Shown piece by piece: positions 25,935 through 33,687 of a DNA stretch of 64,000 bases (positions are counted from its first letter, which is position 1; the number at the start of each line of letters is the position of its first letter). A model generated the notes under the pieces. That model saw only the letters and a program-made list of their open reading frames with translations. It did not search any database and was not told where the DNA came from. Source of the DNA: JAFDVN01 sp035758545 (GTDB lineage: Bacteria; Acidobacteriota; Holophagae; Holophagales; Holophagaceae). The stretch lies in contig DASTWQ010000073.1 in the NCBI GenBank assembly GCA_035758545.1, forward strand, positions 13,260 to 77,259, given 5' to 3'. Position numbers and translations under genes: made by a program.

Positions 25935-26741
25935 ATGAACCTGCGCCTTCTCTCCCTCCCGGCCGCCCTCGGCCTCGCCGCGGGTTGCATCTCGCCCCAG
26001 ATCCGAGGCGCGATGCCTCAGGGGCACACCCAGCGGTCCACCTCCGAGCAGGCTCCCAGGCTGCCGAACGCCCCCGCCGACCGGGGCACCTTCCCGGCCC
26101 CTGCGACGCGGGTCCAGGAGACCGGTGGCCGCCGGGGCGGGACGGGCCTCGGCCGGCCCCATCCCGGTCCCATGGGTCCCACCGGCGCAGACAAGTCCCT
26201 GCCGCCGCCCCTGGACCATCGCCTGCCCCCGGGCACGCCGACGGCCACCTTCCACCGCACCTACCAGCCCTGCCGGGAGCAGCCCAACGACGCGTTCTGG
26301 ACTCGCCGCTGCCACGCCATCCAGGAATTCCTCCTGACGGAATCCCGGAGGGCCTTCATCCCCGCGGTGGCCTTCCCCGTGGATTCGGACCACCTGCAGG
26401 GCACCTCCATCGCGGGCGTGGGCTGGCGCGCCTATGGCTTCTTCGTGCCTCCGGGCGGGAAGGTCCGCGTCCTGCTCGACCACCCCAACAAGGCCTGGTT
26501 CAACCTCTACCTCGTGAACAAGTGGGGCAACAGCGTCGAGGGCGCCCGGCAGGTGCTGGGCCGCCGGGAGCTGCGCCTCGAGAACGTCACGAAGGAGGTG
26601 CAGGCGGTCTACGTGGTGGTGGACGACCCCGGCCTCATGGCCACGGAAGGGAAGCCCTACACGCTGACCCTGCAGCGCTCCTTCGATCCCGCGACGGTGG
26701 CCTCCGGCGACCTCAAGATCGCCCAGGGCATCTGGAACTGA
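25935..26741 (+). CDS. Hypothetical lipoprotein
   Basis: A 268-residue protein with a lipoprotein signal whose lipobox LAAGC puts the lipidated cysteine at about residue 18. A proline- and glycine-rich linker runs to about residue 100. The C-terminal domain contains TYQPCREQPNDAFWTRRCHAIQEF with paired cysteines, followed by a beta-sandwich-like region (FFVPPGGKVRVLLDHPNKAWFNLYLVNKWGN). The latter resembles pre-peptidase C-terminal-type modules, but weakly. The start is fixed by AAGGAGG 4 nt upstream. It converges on the lipid-kinase gene. Function is unknown. Confidence 0.7.
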   Translation: MNLRLLSLPAALGLAAGCISPQIRGAMPQGHTQRSTSEQAPRLPNAPADRGTFPAPATRVQETGGRRGGTGLGRPHPGPMGPTGADKSLPPPLDHRLPPGTPTATFHRTYQPCREQPNDAFWTRRCHAIQEFLLTESRRAFIPAVAFPVDSDHLQGTSIAGVGWRAYGFFVPPGGKVRVLLDHPNKAWFNLYLVNKWGNSVEGARQVLGRRELRLENVTKEVQAVYVVVDDPGLMATEGKPYTLTLQRSFDPATVASGDLKIAQGIWN

Positions 26742-27692
26742 TCAGGCCCAGGGGCAGTCTCCGGTGACCTGGAGCCGGAAGCTGTCCCGCTCCACGGCGA
26801 GCTCGGCGCGGTCCCGCGCCGCGGCGGGCTCGCCGTCCAGGTGCCAGGGTGCGGGGCGGTCGAGGTGGAGGATGGCCCGCAGGATCCGGCCCTCCTGGCG
26901 CAGGGCGCTGTGGCCGTCCTCGCGGAAGAGGGCCGGGCCTTCGGCGAGGGCGCCGAAGAGCGAGGGGCGCCGGAGCGCGGCCCACTGCAGGGCGCCGTCC
27001 CGCGGATCCGCGTGGGGCGCGATCCAGAGCCCGGCCCCGAACTGGGGCAGGTTCGCGAAGCAGAGGCTCCAGGGCGCTTCGGGCAGCTCCGGCTCGTCCC
27101 CGCGCCAGGCGGCCTTCAGCTTGTCGAGGGCGGTGGCCGGCTCCGGCGCCGCCGGCCGCTGGGCGTCCCACCGCGCCTTCAGCGGTTTCTCCGAGCGCCA
27201 GAGCCGCAGGGAGAGCCGGGCGTAGCCGAGGAAGCCCCGGCTGCCCAGGGCGTCGAAGCCGTGGGCCACGGCGGCCTCGAAGCCCGTGCCGCAGAGGTTC
27301 AGGAAGGGCTCGCCGTCCAGCAGGCCCAGGTCCACCTTCAGCTCCCGGCCCTCCAGCAGTCGCCGGATGGCGCCCGCGGGATCCAGCGGCGTGCGCAGGC
27401 CCCGCACGGCCCCGTTGCCGCTGCCGCCGGGTACCGCAGCGAGGGGCACGGGGCAGCCCGCGGCCCGCAGGGCCTTCATCGCGTGGTGCACGGTGCCGTC
27501 GCCGCCCCAGACCAGCAGCGGGCCGCCCGCGGCCCGGGCCTGGGCGATGGCGGGGGCGTAGTCCCAGGGTGGCCCGAAGGGCAGGGGCTCGATGCGGGCC
27601 CGCAGGTCCGCGGGGAGCTTTCGCAGCACCGCGTCCGGATCCTTCCGCGCCGTGCCCGAGGCCGGGTTGAAGAGCAGGGGGAGCCCGGTCAT
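26742..27692 (-). CDS. Diacylglycerol kinase-family lipid kinase
   Basis: A 316-residue protein of the DAGK catalytic family (YegS/DgkB-like), transferring phosphate from ATP or another NTP to a lipid or sphingoid alcohol. LLFNPASGTARK begins the domain, GGDGTVHHAMKAL (about 65-77) is the nucleotide-binding motif, and VPGGSGNGAVRGL follows. The C-terminal beta-sandwich contains ADPRDGALQWAAL and a final HLDGEPA. It overlaps the preceding gene by ATGA. The lipid substrate cannot be told from sequence. Confidence 0.88.
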   Translation of the reverse strand: MTGLPLLFNPASGTARKDPDAVLRKLPADLRARIEPLPFGPPWDYAPAIAQARAAGGPLLVWGGDGTVHHAMKALRAAGCPVPLAAVPGGSGNGAVRGLRTPLDPAGAIRRLLEGRELKVDLGLLDGEPFLNLCGTGFEAAVAHGFDALGSRGFLGYARLSLRLWRSEKPLKARWDAQRPAAPEPATALDKLKAAWRGDEPELPEAPWSLCFANLPQFGAGLWIAPHADPRDGALQWAALRRPSLFGALAEGPALFREDGHSALRQEGRILRAILHLDRPAPWHLDGEPAAARDRAELAVERDSFRLQVTGDCPWA

Positions 27693-28198
27693 CGCCCCGG
27701 CGCCTTCAGCTCCCAGGCCTGGAGCAGCTCGCCGTCCTTCACCCGGAGCCGGAACCGCCGTCCCCCCAGGGCCGCGCCGGGATCGGGCGCGAGGAAGTAG
27801 AGCCGGGTCCCGTCCGGCAGCTGCTGGCGGAAGACCTGGTGGTGCTGGGTCAGCAGGAAGGACTGCTTCTGCCGCAGGCGCAGCAGGTCGCCGGAGGAGG
27901 CCAGGGGATTCCAGCGCCAGGGCCAGGCGTCCCGCTCGGGGAAGCGCGGGCAGGCGCCGGGCTCCAGCTCCCAGACCGCCGCGTACTTCTTCAGCTCCGT
28001 GAGGGTGAGGGGATCCGAGACGGGCGCGCCTCCCTCGGGCACGGGCCCCTGGGGGACGCGGTAGGCCCGGACCATGGGCGGGATCCCCCGGTAGCCGGCC
28101 TGGGCCATGGCCCAGGCGAGGAAGTCCGCGCCGAGCCAGAGCAGCGGCGCGAGGAGGAGGGCGGTGCCCCAGGTGCCCAGCTGGCGGGTGGCTCTCAC
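27689..28198 (-). CDS. Hypothetical membrane-anchored protein
   Basis: A 169-residue protein with one N-terminal hydrophobic segment (about 8-32, TALLLAPLLWLGADFLAWAMA) and a soluble remainder rich in tryptophan and proline. No family is recognised. It begins with GTG immediately after the TGA of the upstream pseudouridine-synthase gene, and its stop overlaps the lipid-kinase start by ATGA. The three genes are therefore tightly coupled. The start codon has no separate ribosome-binding site. Confidence 0.55.
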   Translation of the reverse strand: MRATRQLGTWGTALLLAPLLWLGADFLAWAMAQAGYRGIPPMVRAYRVPQGPVPEGGAPVSDPLTLTELKKYAAVWELEPGACPRFPERDAWPWRWNPLASSGDLLRLRQKQSFLLTQHHQVFRQQLPDGTRLYFLAPDPGAALGGRRFRLRVKDGELLQAWELKAPGR

Positions 28199-29071
28199 TC
28201 AGGTCCTCCGGAATCGGGTCGGGGGCGCCTCCAGGTCCAGGGGCGCGCCAGTGATGGGATGCGTGAGGGAGAGCCGCCAGGCATGGAGCCAGAGCCGGTC
28301 CGAAGGGGCGCCGCCGTAGAGGGCGTCGCCGAGGATCGGCCGTCCCAGGCTCGCCAGGTGGACGCGGATCTGGTGGGTGCGCCCCGTGCGGGGGCGGGCG
28401 AGGATCCAGTGGGGGCCTTCCAGCGTCGCCCGCAGCTCCGGCGGCACGGCTTCGAAATCCGTGCGCGAAGCCTTCGGATCCATCAGGTCCCCATCGCAGC
28501 CGAAGCGCCCCGGATCCGCGTGGCGGATGCGGCCGATGGGGCGGTCCACCGCGCAGGGCTCCAGGGGCTCCGACAGCCGCGCCAGGTAGGCCTTGCGCAC
28601 GCCGCCTTCGGTGAACTGCTTCGTCAGGGAGGGATTGGCCTTCGGGTCCTTGGCGAAGACCAGCAGCCCTGAGGTGCCCAGGTCCAGCCGATGGTGGAGG
28701 AAGAGCTTCAGGTCCGGCCGCTGCTTCCGCAGCATCGCCAGCAGGTCGTGCTGGTCCGAGGCCCAGGTGCCCTGGGTGGGCAGGCCCGCGGGCTTGTCCA
28801 CCGCCAGCAGCGCGTCGTCCTCGAACACGATGGGGATCTCGATCTGCGGCGCCGGGGGCAGGTGGGGATCGAAGGCCACCCGCACCTCCGTGCCCGGCGC
28901 CACCACCTTGCCCGCCACCCGCACCCGCTTCCGGGCCACCTGGACGCCGCCCAGCTGAAGGGCCTCCCGGGCCTGGCGCCGGGACAGCTCCGTCCGGGCC
29001 GCGATCAGCTGATCGAGGCGGAGCCCCGCCTCGGAGGGGTCCACGGTGAAGGTCCAACGCTGCAAGGCCAC
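28199..29071 (-). CDS. RluA-family pseudouridine synthase
   Basis: An enzyme of about 290 residues that isomerises uridine in RNA. It has an N-terminal S4-like part (GLRLDQLIAARTELSRRQAREALQLGGVQVARKRV). The catalytic domain has HHRLDLGTSGLLVFAKD with the catalytic aspartate, RPRTGRTHQIRVHLASLGRPILGD, and a closing HAWRLSLTHP. Which rRNA or tRNA site is modified is not determinable. The start is uncertain: GTG at 29071 is given, TTG at 29065 has a better-spaced GGAAGG, and the frame is open further to 29104 inside the cysK control region. It diverges from cysK. Confidence 0.9.
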   Translation of the reverse strand: MALQRWTFTVDPSEAGLRLDQLIAARTELSRRQAREALQLGGVQVARKRVRVAGKVVAPGTEVRVAFDPHLPPAPQIEIPIVFEDDALLAVDKPAGLPTQGTWASDQHDLLAMLRKQRPDLKLFLHHRLDLGTSGLLVFAKDPKANPSLTKQFTEGGVRKAYLARLSEPLEPCAVDRPIGRIRHADPGRFGCDGDLMDPKASRTDFEAVPPELRATLEGPHWILARPRTGRTHQIRVHLASLGRPILGDALYGGAPSDRLWLHAWRLSLTHPITGAPLDLEAPPTRFRRT

Positions 29072-29096
29072 GCCTTCCAGCCTATTCGGATTGAAT

Positions 29097-29139
29097 GTTG
29101 ACAATTTTGGTCAACATATTGTTGAGTAAAAAGGTCAAC
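29097..29139 (+). promoter_or_regulatory. Two tandem 19-bp palindromes upstream of cysK (likely operator)
   Basis: The AT-rich 43 bp hold two copies of GTTGA(C/G)-N7-GTCAAC: 29097-29115 and 29121-29139, repeating every 24 bp. The second ends 14 nt before the cysK start. A further inverted repeat TCAACA-TAT-TGTTGA joins the two copies. TTGACA at 29098-29103 may be a -35, which would place the sites over the promoter. Cooperative binding of a dimeric repressor is likely. The regulator is not known; an Rrf2-type cysteine regulator is one guess. Confidence 0.7.
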
Positions 29140-29153
29140 TTTAAGGAGCCCCC

Positions 29154-30131
29154 ATGACCCACCGCCCGAACCGCGTGGAGCACGCCTACCAGCTCATCGG
29201 CCACACCCCCGTCGTCCGCCTTCAGCGCCTCGTGCCCGAAGGCTCGGCCTCGGTCTTCGTGAAGCTGGAGAGCCAGAACCCCGGCGGCAGCGTGAAGGAC
29301 CGCATCGCCCTCGCCATGATCGAGGACGCCGAGGACCAGGGCCTGCTCAAGCCGGGCATGCGCCTCCTGGAGGCCACCAGCGGCAACACCGGCATCGGCC
29401 TGGCCTTCCTGGCCGCGGCCAAGGGCTACGGGATCACCCTCGTCATGCCCGACACCATGACCGCGGAGCGCCGCGCCCTGCTCAAGGCCTACGGGGCCCA
29501 CCTGGTGCTGACGCCCGGCGCCGGCGGCATGAAGGCCGCGGTGGAGCAGGCCGATGCCATCGCCGCCGCCCACCCCGGCCGCTACTTCCAGGTGCGCCAG
29601 TTCGACAACCCCGCCAACCCGGCGGTCCACCGCCGCACCACCGCCGAGGAGCTCCTGGCCCAGGTGCCGGAGCTGGACGCCTTCGTGGCGGGCGTGGGCA
29701 CCGGCGGCACGGTGACGGGCGTGGGCGAGATCCTCGCCCAGCGCAAGCCCGGCACGGTGGTGATGGCCGTGGAGCCGGAGACCTCGCCGCTCCTGAGCAA
29801 GGGCGAGACCGGGCCCAACAAGATCCAGGGCATCGGGCCGAATTTCGTACCGGCGATCCTCAACCGCGACGCCTTCCAGCGGGTGCGCCCCGTGAGCTAC
29901 GAGGACGCCGTCGCCACCGCCCGCCGACTCGCCCGGGAGGAGGGCCTGCTGTCCGGCATCAGCACCGGCGCCATCGTCTTCGCCGCCCTGGAGCTGGCGA
30001 AGGAGCTCGGCGCGGGGAAGACGGTCGTGGCGATGCTCTGCGACACCGGCGAGCGCTACCTGAGCCACCCGCTCTACGCCGAGTTCGAGGCGCCCGTGGA
30101 CGAGGCCCTGGTCGAGGCCGCCAGGGCCTGA
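29154..30131 (+). CDS. cysK: Cysteine synthase (O-acetylserine sulfhydrylase)
   Basis: A 325-residue PLP enzyme making L-cysteine from O-acetylserine and sulfide. LIGHTPVVRLQRL opens the fold. The PLP lysine lies in KLESQNPGGSVKDRIAL (about residue 47). The substrate loop is EATSGNTGIGLAF. The phosphate-binding glycines are in GVGTGGTVTGVGEIL, and GISTGAIVFAAL follows. Length and motifs fit CysK rather than the shorter CysM. The ribosome-binding site is AAGGAG. No cysE or sulfate-reduction gene is next to it. The strong operator upstream suggests tight control, probably by sulfur or cysteine status. Confidence 0.94.
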   Translation: MTHRPNRVEHAYQLIGHTPVVRLQRLVPEGSASVFVKLESQNPGGSVKDRIALAMIEDAEDQGLLKPGMRLLEATSGNTGIGLAFLAAAKGYGITLVMPDTMTAERRALLKAYGAHLVLTPGAGGMKAAVEQADAIAAAHPGRYFQVRQFDNPANPAVHRRTTAEELLAQVPELDAFVAGVGTGGTVTGVGEILAQRKPGTVVMAVEPETSPLLSKGETGPNKIQGIGPNFVPAILNRDAFQRVRPVSYEDAVATARRLAREEGLLSGISTGAIVFAALELAKELGAGKTVVAMLCDTGERYLSHPLYAEFEAPVDEALVEAARA

Positions 30132-30178
30132 GCCGCCGGAGCCTGAGCTGCGGGGGACCTGTGCGAGGATGGGGCGCC

Positions 30179-30844
30179 ATGCGCCCCGTCCTCGCGGTCC
30201 TTCCCGTCCTCCTCGGCCTGCCCGCGAGTCTGGCGCCGCTGGCCGCGCAGCCGCCGGACCCGGCCCGGGTCCGGGCCCGGGAGGTGTTCGCCCAGGTGAA
30301 CTGGGCCCGGCAGCATCCCCAGGCCGCGGCGGAGGCGCTCCGGGGCTGGCTCAAGGCCTTCGAGGGGGACCGCTACCTCTGCGTCCCCGGCGAGCCCCGG
30401 CTGAGGCTGGAGGAGGGCCGGGCGGCAGTGGTGGAGGCCATCGCCTTCCTGGACCGGCAGCCGCCGGTGCCGCCGGTGGCCTGGTCGGACCGGCTGGCCC
30501 GGGCCGCCCGGGCCCTGGCGGCGGACCAGGCCCGGCTGGGGGGCCTCGGCCACCAGGGCAGCGACGGGAGCCTGCCCTCGGACCGGGTGGCGGAAGACGG
30601 CCCGCCGGCGGCGGCCCTGGGCGAGGTGGCCACCTACGGCACCTTCGGCGAGCCCGGTGATCCCCGGAGGGCGGTCCTGGCGCTGATCGTGGACGACGGG
30701 GTCCGGGACCGGGGGCACCGGAAGGTGATCTTCGACCCTCAGTACCGCCTCGCCGGCGCCGCTTGGGGCCCGCATCCGCTCTACACCCGCATGGCGGTGG
30801 TGGACTTCGCCTCGGCCTTCCTCCCGGTGGCGCCGCCGCACTAG
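30179..30844 (+). CDS. CAP/SCP-domain protein, secreted
   Basis: A 221-residue exported protein. The N-terminal signal peptide is LAVLPVLLGLPASLAPLAAQ. The CAP-superfamily core includes REVFAQVNWARQHPQAAAEAL, WSDRLARAARALAADQARLGGLGHQGSDGS, GEVATYG and a closing GHRKVIFDPQYRLAGAAWGPH. In bacteria such proteins are common but poorly understood; calcium or small-ligand binding is possible. The start at 30179 is chosen over an upstream GTG at 30161 because it gives a normal signal peptide. A GC-rich hairpin follows the stop. Confidence 0.85.
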   Translation: MRPVLAVLPVLLGLPASLAPLAAQPPDPARVRAREVFAQVNWARQHPQAAAEALRGWLKAFEGDRYLCVPGEPRLRLEEGRAAVVEAIAFLDRQPPVPPVAWSDRLARAARALAADQARLGGLGHQGSDGSLPSDRVAEDGPPAAALGEVATYGTFGEPGDPRRAVLALIVDDGVRDRGHRKVIFDPQYRLAGAAWGPHPLYTRMAVVDFASAFLPVAPPH

Positions 30845-30846
30845 GG

Positions 30847-30867
30847 GCCGCCTGCTCCGGGGGCGGC
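30847..30867 (+). terminator. GC hairpin after the CAP-protein gene
   Basis: GCCGCC-N9-GGCGGC begins 2 nt after the stop codon. There is no T-run, so intrinsic termination is uncertain. Confidence 0.3.
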
Positions 30868-30874
30868 GGGGTGC

Positions 30875-30880
30875 TAGGCT
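30875..30880 (+). promoter_or_regulatory. Candidate -10 hexamer TAGGCT for the mla operon
   Basis: TAGGCT lies 12 nt before the mlaE start at 30893, with no Shine-Dalgarno between, so the transcript may be nearly leaderless. Confidence 0.35.
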
Positions 30881-30892
30881 TGCTGCGCCCCC

Positions 30893-31678
30893 ATGCCCTG
30901 GATCGCATCCCTCGGCGCCGCCGTGCGCCACTTCCTGGAGTACGCCGGTGACCTCGCGCACCTGGCCTGGCGCGCCCTGGCGGGGCTGCTCCGGCTGGAC
31001 GGCGCCCGGGCTCGGGCCGTGGGGCCGGTGCTCAAGGCCCAGCTGAGGTTCACCGGTGAGCAGGGCCTCTGGCTCGTGGCCGGTGCGGGCGGGATCCTCG
31101 GCGCCGTCACCCTGCTCCAGGCCTACGCCCAGCTCGCGGCCTTCGGCCCCGGGCAGTACACGGGGCTGCTGCTCTCCGCGGTGATCCTCCGGGAGCTGGG
31201 GCCCGTCCTCGCGGCGGTGCTCGTGATCGGGCGCAGCGGGACCGCCATCGCCGCGGAGTTCGCCACCATGCGGCTCGGCGAGGAGATCGAGGGCCTGGAG
31301 GCCCATGGCGTCGACCCGGCCCAGTACCTGATCCTGCCGCGCCTGCTGGGCGCCATGGCCTCGCTCTTCGCCCTGATGGTCTTCCTGGACGCCGCGGCGC
31401 TGCTGGCGGGCTACGCCATCGCCAAGCTCCGCCTCGGCATGCCCTGGGACCTCTTCTGGACCCAGGTGCGGGCCTCCCTGGCCCTCCGGGACTTCGGGCT
31501 CACGGCCCTCAAGGGCGGCGTCTTCGGCGCCCTCATCGCGCTCCAGGCCTGCTACTTCGGGCTCTCGGTGAAGGCCAGCCAGACGGAGGTGCCCCAGGTG
31601 GTGACGAAGGCGGTGGTGGCGGCCCTCGTGAGCGTCTTCGTGGCGGACGGCCTCTTCGTGGCGTTGCTCTATGCCTGA
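30893..31678 (+). CDS. mlaE: MlaE-family ABC transporter permease
   Basis: A 261-residue inner-membrane permease of the MCE/Mla type, which moves phospholipid or another lipid across the envelope. Conserved segments are AVILRELGPVLAAVLVIGRSGTAIAAEFATMRLGEEIEGLEAHGVDP and ALKGGVFGALIALQACYFGLSV, with five or so hydrophobic helices. The downstream ATPase-like gene overlaps it by 8 nt and an MlaD-type gene follows, so the order is E-F-D. No mlaC, mlaB or mlaA is in the window. The partner ATPase is degenerate (see next gene), which raises the question of what drives this permease. Confidence 0.9.
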   Translation: MPWIASLGAAVRHFLEYAGDLAHLAWRALAGLLRLDGARARAVGPVLKAQLRFTGEQGLWLVAGAGGILGAVTLLQAYAQLAAFGPGQYTGLLLSAVILRELGPVLAAVLVIGRSGTAIAAEFATMRLGEEIEGLEAHGVDPAQYLILPRLLGAMASLFALMVFLDAAALLAGYAIAKLRLGMPWDLFWTQVRASLALRDFGLTALKGGVFGALIALQACYFGLSVKASQTEVPQVVTKAVVAALVSVFVADGLFVALLYA

Positions 31679-32357
31679 GCCCCTCGCCCTCTCCGCCTCC
31701 GGCCTGCGGCTGGCCGCCCCGGACGGCCGGACGATCCTCCGGGACGCCTCCCTGGAGTTGCCGGCAGGCGCCCGGGCCTGGATCGAGGGCCCGCCGGGCT
31801 CCGGCAAGCGCGCGCTGCTGAAGGTGCTCGCGGGCCTGCTGGCCCCCCAGGCCGGCGAGGTGCGCCTGGGCGGCGTGCGGCTCTGGCCCGGCGACGGCGC
31901 CGGGCAGCTGCGGGGCCGGCCGCGGCTGGGCTTCGCCTTCGCCCAGGGCGGCCTGCTCTCGAACCTCTCCCTGCGGGAGAACCTCGCGCTGCCCCTCCGC
32001 TTCGCGGGCCGCGCGCCGCGGCAGGTGGAGGACGACCTCGCGGCCGCCCTGGCCCGTTACGGGCTCGCAGACCAGGCGGACCTGAGGCCCCACGCCCTCG
32101 GCCCCCGGAGCCGCCGCCTCATCCAGTGGGCCCGGCTGGACCTGCTGGATCCGGAGGTCATCTTCCTCTCCGAGCCCTTCGCGGACCTGGACGGGCCCGC
32201 CCTGGAGCTGGCCATCGAGGCCCTCGCCCGCTGGGCGGGGGACCCTTCCCGCCTCCTCGTCGCCGCCGGGGATCCGGCGCAGGCGTCCCGCCTCCCGGGC
32301 GCGCGTCGCCTGCGCCTGGAGGCCGGCACCCTCCATCCCCTCGGGAGCGCCCCATGA
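31671..32357 (+). CDS. MlaF-like ABC ATPase subunit with degenerate catalytic motifs
   Basis: A 228-residue ABC nucleotide-binding subunit by overall order and position, but several catalytic motifs are altered. Walker A is GPPGSGKR (40-47), keeping the lysine but with arginine where serine/threonine should be. The Q-loop FAQGGLLSNLSLRENL is retained. The signature LSGGQ position reads LGPRSRR (143-149). Walker B is VIFLSEP, with serine 167 replacing the aspartate while glutamate 168 remains. The H-loop histidine is replaced by glycine 200. Known ABC chemistry predicts weak or no hydrolysis. It overlaps mlaE by 8 nt and the MlaD-type gene by 4 nt, so it is kept in the operon. It may be a structural or regulatory subunit. 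Confidence 0.82.
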   Translation: MPEPLALSASGLRLAAPDGRTILRDASLELPAGARAWIEGPPGSGKRALLKVLAGLLAPQAGEVRLGGVRLWPGDGAGQLRGRPRLGFAFAQGGLLSNLSLRENLALPLRFAGRAPRQVEDDLAAALARYGLADQADLRPHALGPRSRRLIQWARLDLLDPEVIFLSEPFADLDGPALELAIEALARWAGDPSRLLVAAGDPAQASRLPGARRLRLEAGTLHPLGSAP

Positions 32358-33310
32358 TCGTCAACCGGCAGGACGCCCGCCTGGGCTTCTTCGTGCTCGC
32401 CGCCCTGGCCCTCTTCCTGGGCCTGCTCATCTACGCGAGCGCCCCCAAGGTGACGGAGCGGACCCATCCCTACGCCGTGCGGCTGGACGACCTCCAGGGC
32501 GTGGACGTGGGCACGCCGGTGCTGCTGCAGGGCTATCCCGTGGGCCGGGTCGAGACGGTCCGGCTGCAGCGGGAGGGGACGGTCTACAGCTTCCGCGCGG
32601 ACCTCTCCCTCAAGGACGGCATCCTCCTCTGGGACGGCACCAAGGCCGCGGTCATCAGCCAGGGGCTCAGCGGCGTGGCGTTGGCGCTGGTGCTGCCGCC
32701 GGTGGCCCAGCGCACCGCCGCGCTCCAGGACGGCGCCGTGCTTCCGGGGGTGGCGGGCAGCAGCCTCGATACGGTGATCGCCAAGGCCGACAAGCTCCTC
32801 ACGGACCTGGACACCTCCGTCACCGATCTGCGGGCCCAGTTCCAGCAGCGGGGCGCGGGCGTGGTGCTGGACCATCCGGCGGTGGCCAAGGCGCTCAAGG
32901 ATCTGGACGCGACGCTGCGGTCCTACCAGGGGCTCGCGGAGCAGGGGAAGCGGGCCGTCGCTGGCCTGGACCCGGCGCTGGCGGACCTCCAGGCGGGCCT
33001 CCGCCAGGTGCGCACGCTGCTGGAGACCCACCGGGGCGATCTGGACGCCACCGTGGCGAACCTGGCCACGCTCACCCAGCGCATGAACGCCCTCAGCGCC
33101 TCCCTGGACGAGGCCGTGCGCACGGACCAGCCCCAGCTCGCGGAGACCCTCAAGGGCATCCAGGCCCTCACGAAGAACCTGCAGGAGCTCACGGAGCTGC
33201 TCAAGCAGAAGCCCCACTGGGCGGTCTGGGGCTCTCCGAGCGACGCCGCGCGTCAGAAGGCCAAGGACGCGGCGGCGGCCCAGGAGCCTGCGGCGGGGAA
33301 GCAGCCCTAG
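32354..33310 (+). CDS. MlaD/MCE-domain protein
   Basis: A 318-residue membrane-anchored protein. One N-terminal transmembrane helix (LGFFVLAALALFLGLLIYA, about 9-27) is followed by a single MCE domain. The MCE domain includes VRLDDLQGVDVGTPVLLQGYPVGRVETVRL and GLSGVALALVLPP. A long helical stretch of about 170 residues (ADKLLTDLDTSVTDLRAQF onward) could form the tunnel or needle seen in MCE assemblies. It should carry lipid across the periplasm together with the permease encoded upstream. The start overlaps the preceding stop (ATGA). The C-terminus is alanine- and glutamine-rich. Confidence 0.9.
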   Translation: MIVNRQDARLGFFVLAALALFLGLLIYASAPKVTERTHPYAVRLDDLQGVDVGTPVLLQGYPVGRVETVRLQREGTVYSFRADLSLKDGILLWDGTKAAVISQGLSGVALALVLPPVAQRTAALQDGAVLPGVAGSSLDTVIAKADKLLTDLDTSVTDLRAQFQQRGAGVVLDHPAVAKALKDLDATLRSYQGLAEQGKRAVAGLDPALADLQAGLRQVRTLLETHRGDLDATVANLATLTQRMNALSASLDEAVRTDQPQLAETLKGIQALTKNLQELTELLKQKPHWAVWGSPSDAARQKAKDAAAAQEPAAGKQP

Positions 33311-33600
33311 AGCTTGTCCAGGCCCTCGACCCCGATGGTGGGCAGCCAGGGCAGCAGCTCGTACTGGGCGCAGCCCTGCTGCACGAAGGGATCGCCGTCC
33401 CGGAGGGCGTCCAGGGTCTGGGCCGCGCCCTCGTCGGGCACGCGGAGCAGGAGCGCGCCGCCGTTGCGGGGATCCAGCGGCCCCGAGGCCAGCAGCAGGC
33501 CCTTCGCCTGGAGCTCCCGCAGGTAGGCGCGGTGCTCGTCCAGCAGCTTCAAGGCCTCCTCGAGGGGCTTGCGGTACCGGAAGATGGCGAGGGCGTACAT
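33307..33600 (-). CDS. YciI-like (YCII) family protein
   Basis: A 97-residue ferredoxin-like protein. The pattern MYALAIFRYRKPLEEALKLLDEHRAYLRELQAKGLLLASGPLD, then GGALLLRVPDEGAAQTL and DPFVQQGCAQYELLPW, matches the YCII family, with the histidine of LLDEHRAYL in the conserved pocket. The biochemical role is unknown for most members. Its stop overlaps the end of the MlaD-type gene tail-to-tail by 4 nt. Confidence 0.9.
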   Translation of the reverse strand: MYALAIFRYRKPLEEALKLLDEHRAYLRELQAKGLLLASGPLDPRNGGALLLRVPDEGAAQTLDALRDGDPFVQQGCAQYELLPWLPTIGVEGLDKL

Positions 33601-33613
33601 GGGGGCTCCAGGG

Positions 33614-33687
33614 GGTCAGGGCTGAGGCTGCGAGGGGTGAGGGTCGAAGCCTTGCCTCGCCACCTCACGGCCTCATCGCCTCACACC
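33614..33687. repeat. Intergenic CCTCAC-rich inverted repeat, copy 1
   Basis: Between the YciI-like gene and the carbamate kinase lies a left part rich in TGAGG/GAGGGGTGAGGG and a right part reading CTCGCCACCTCACGGCCTCA and CGCCTCACACCTCA. These are roughly inverted to each other. A close relative, including CCTCGCCACCTCA, recurs at 46036-46124. Confidence 0.5.
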
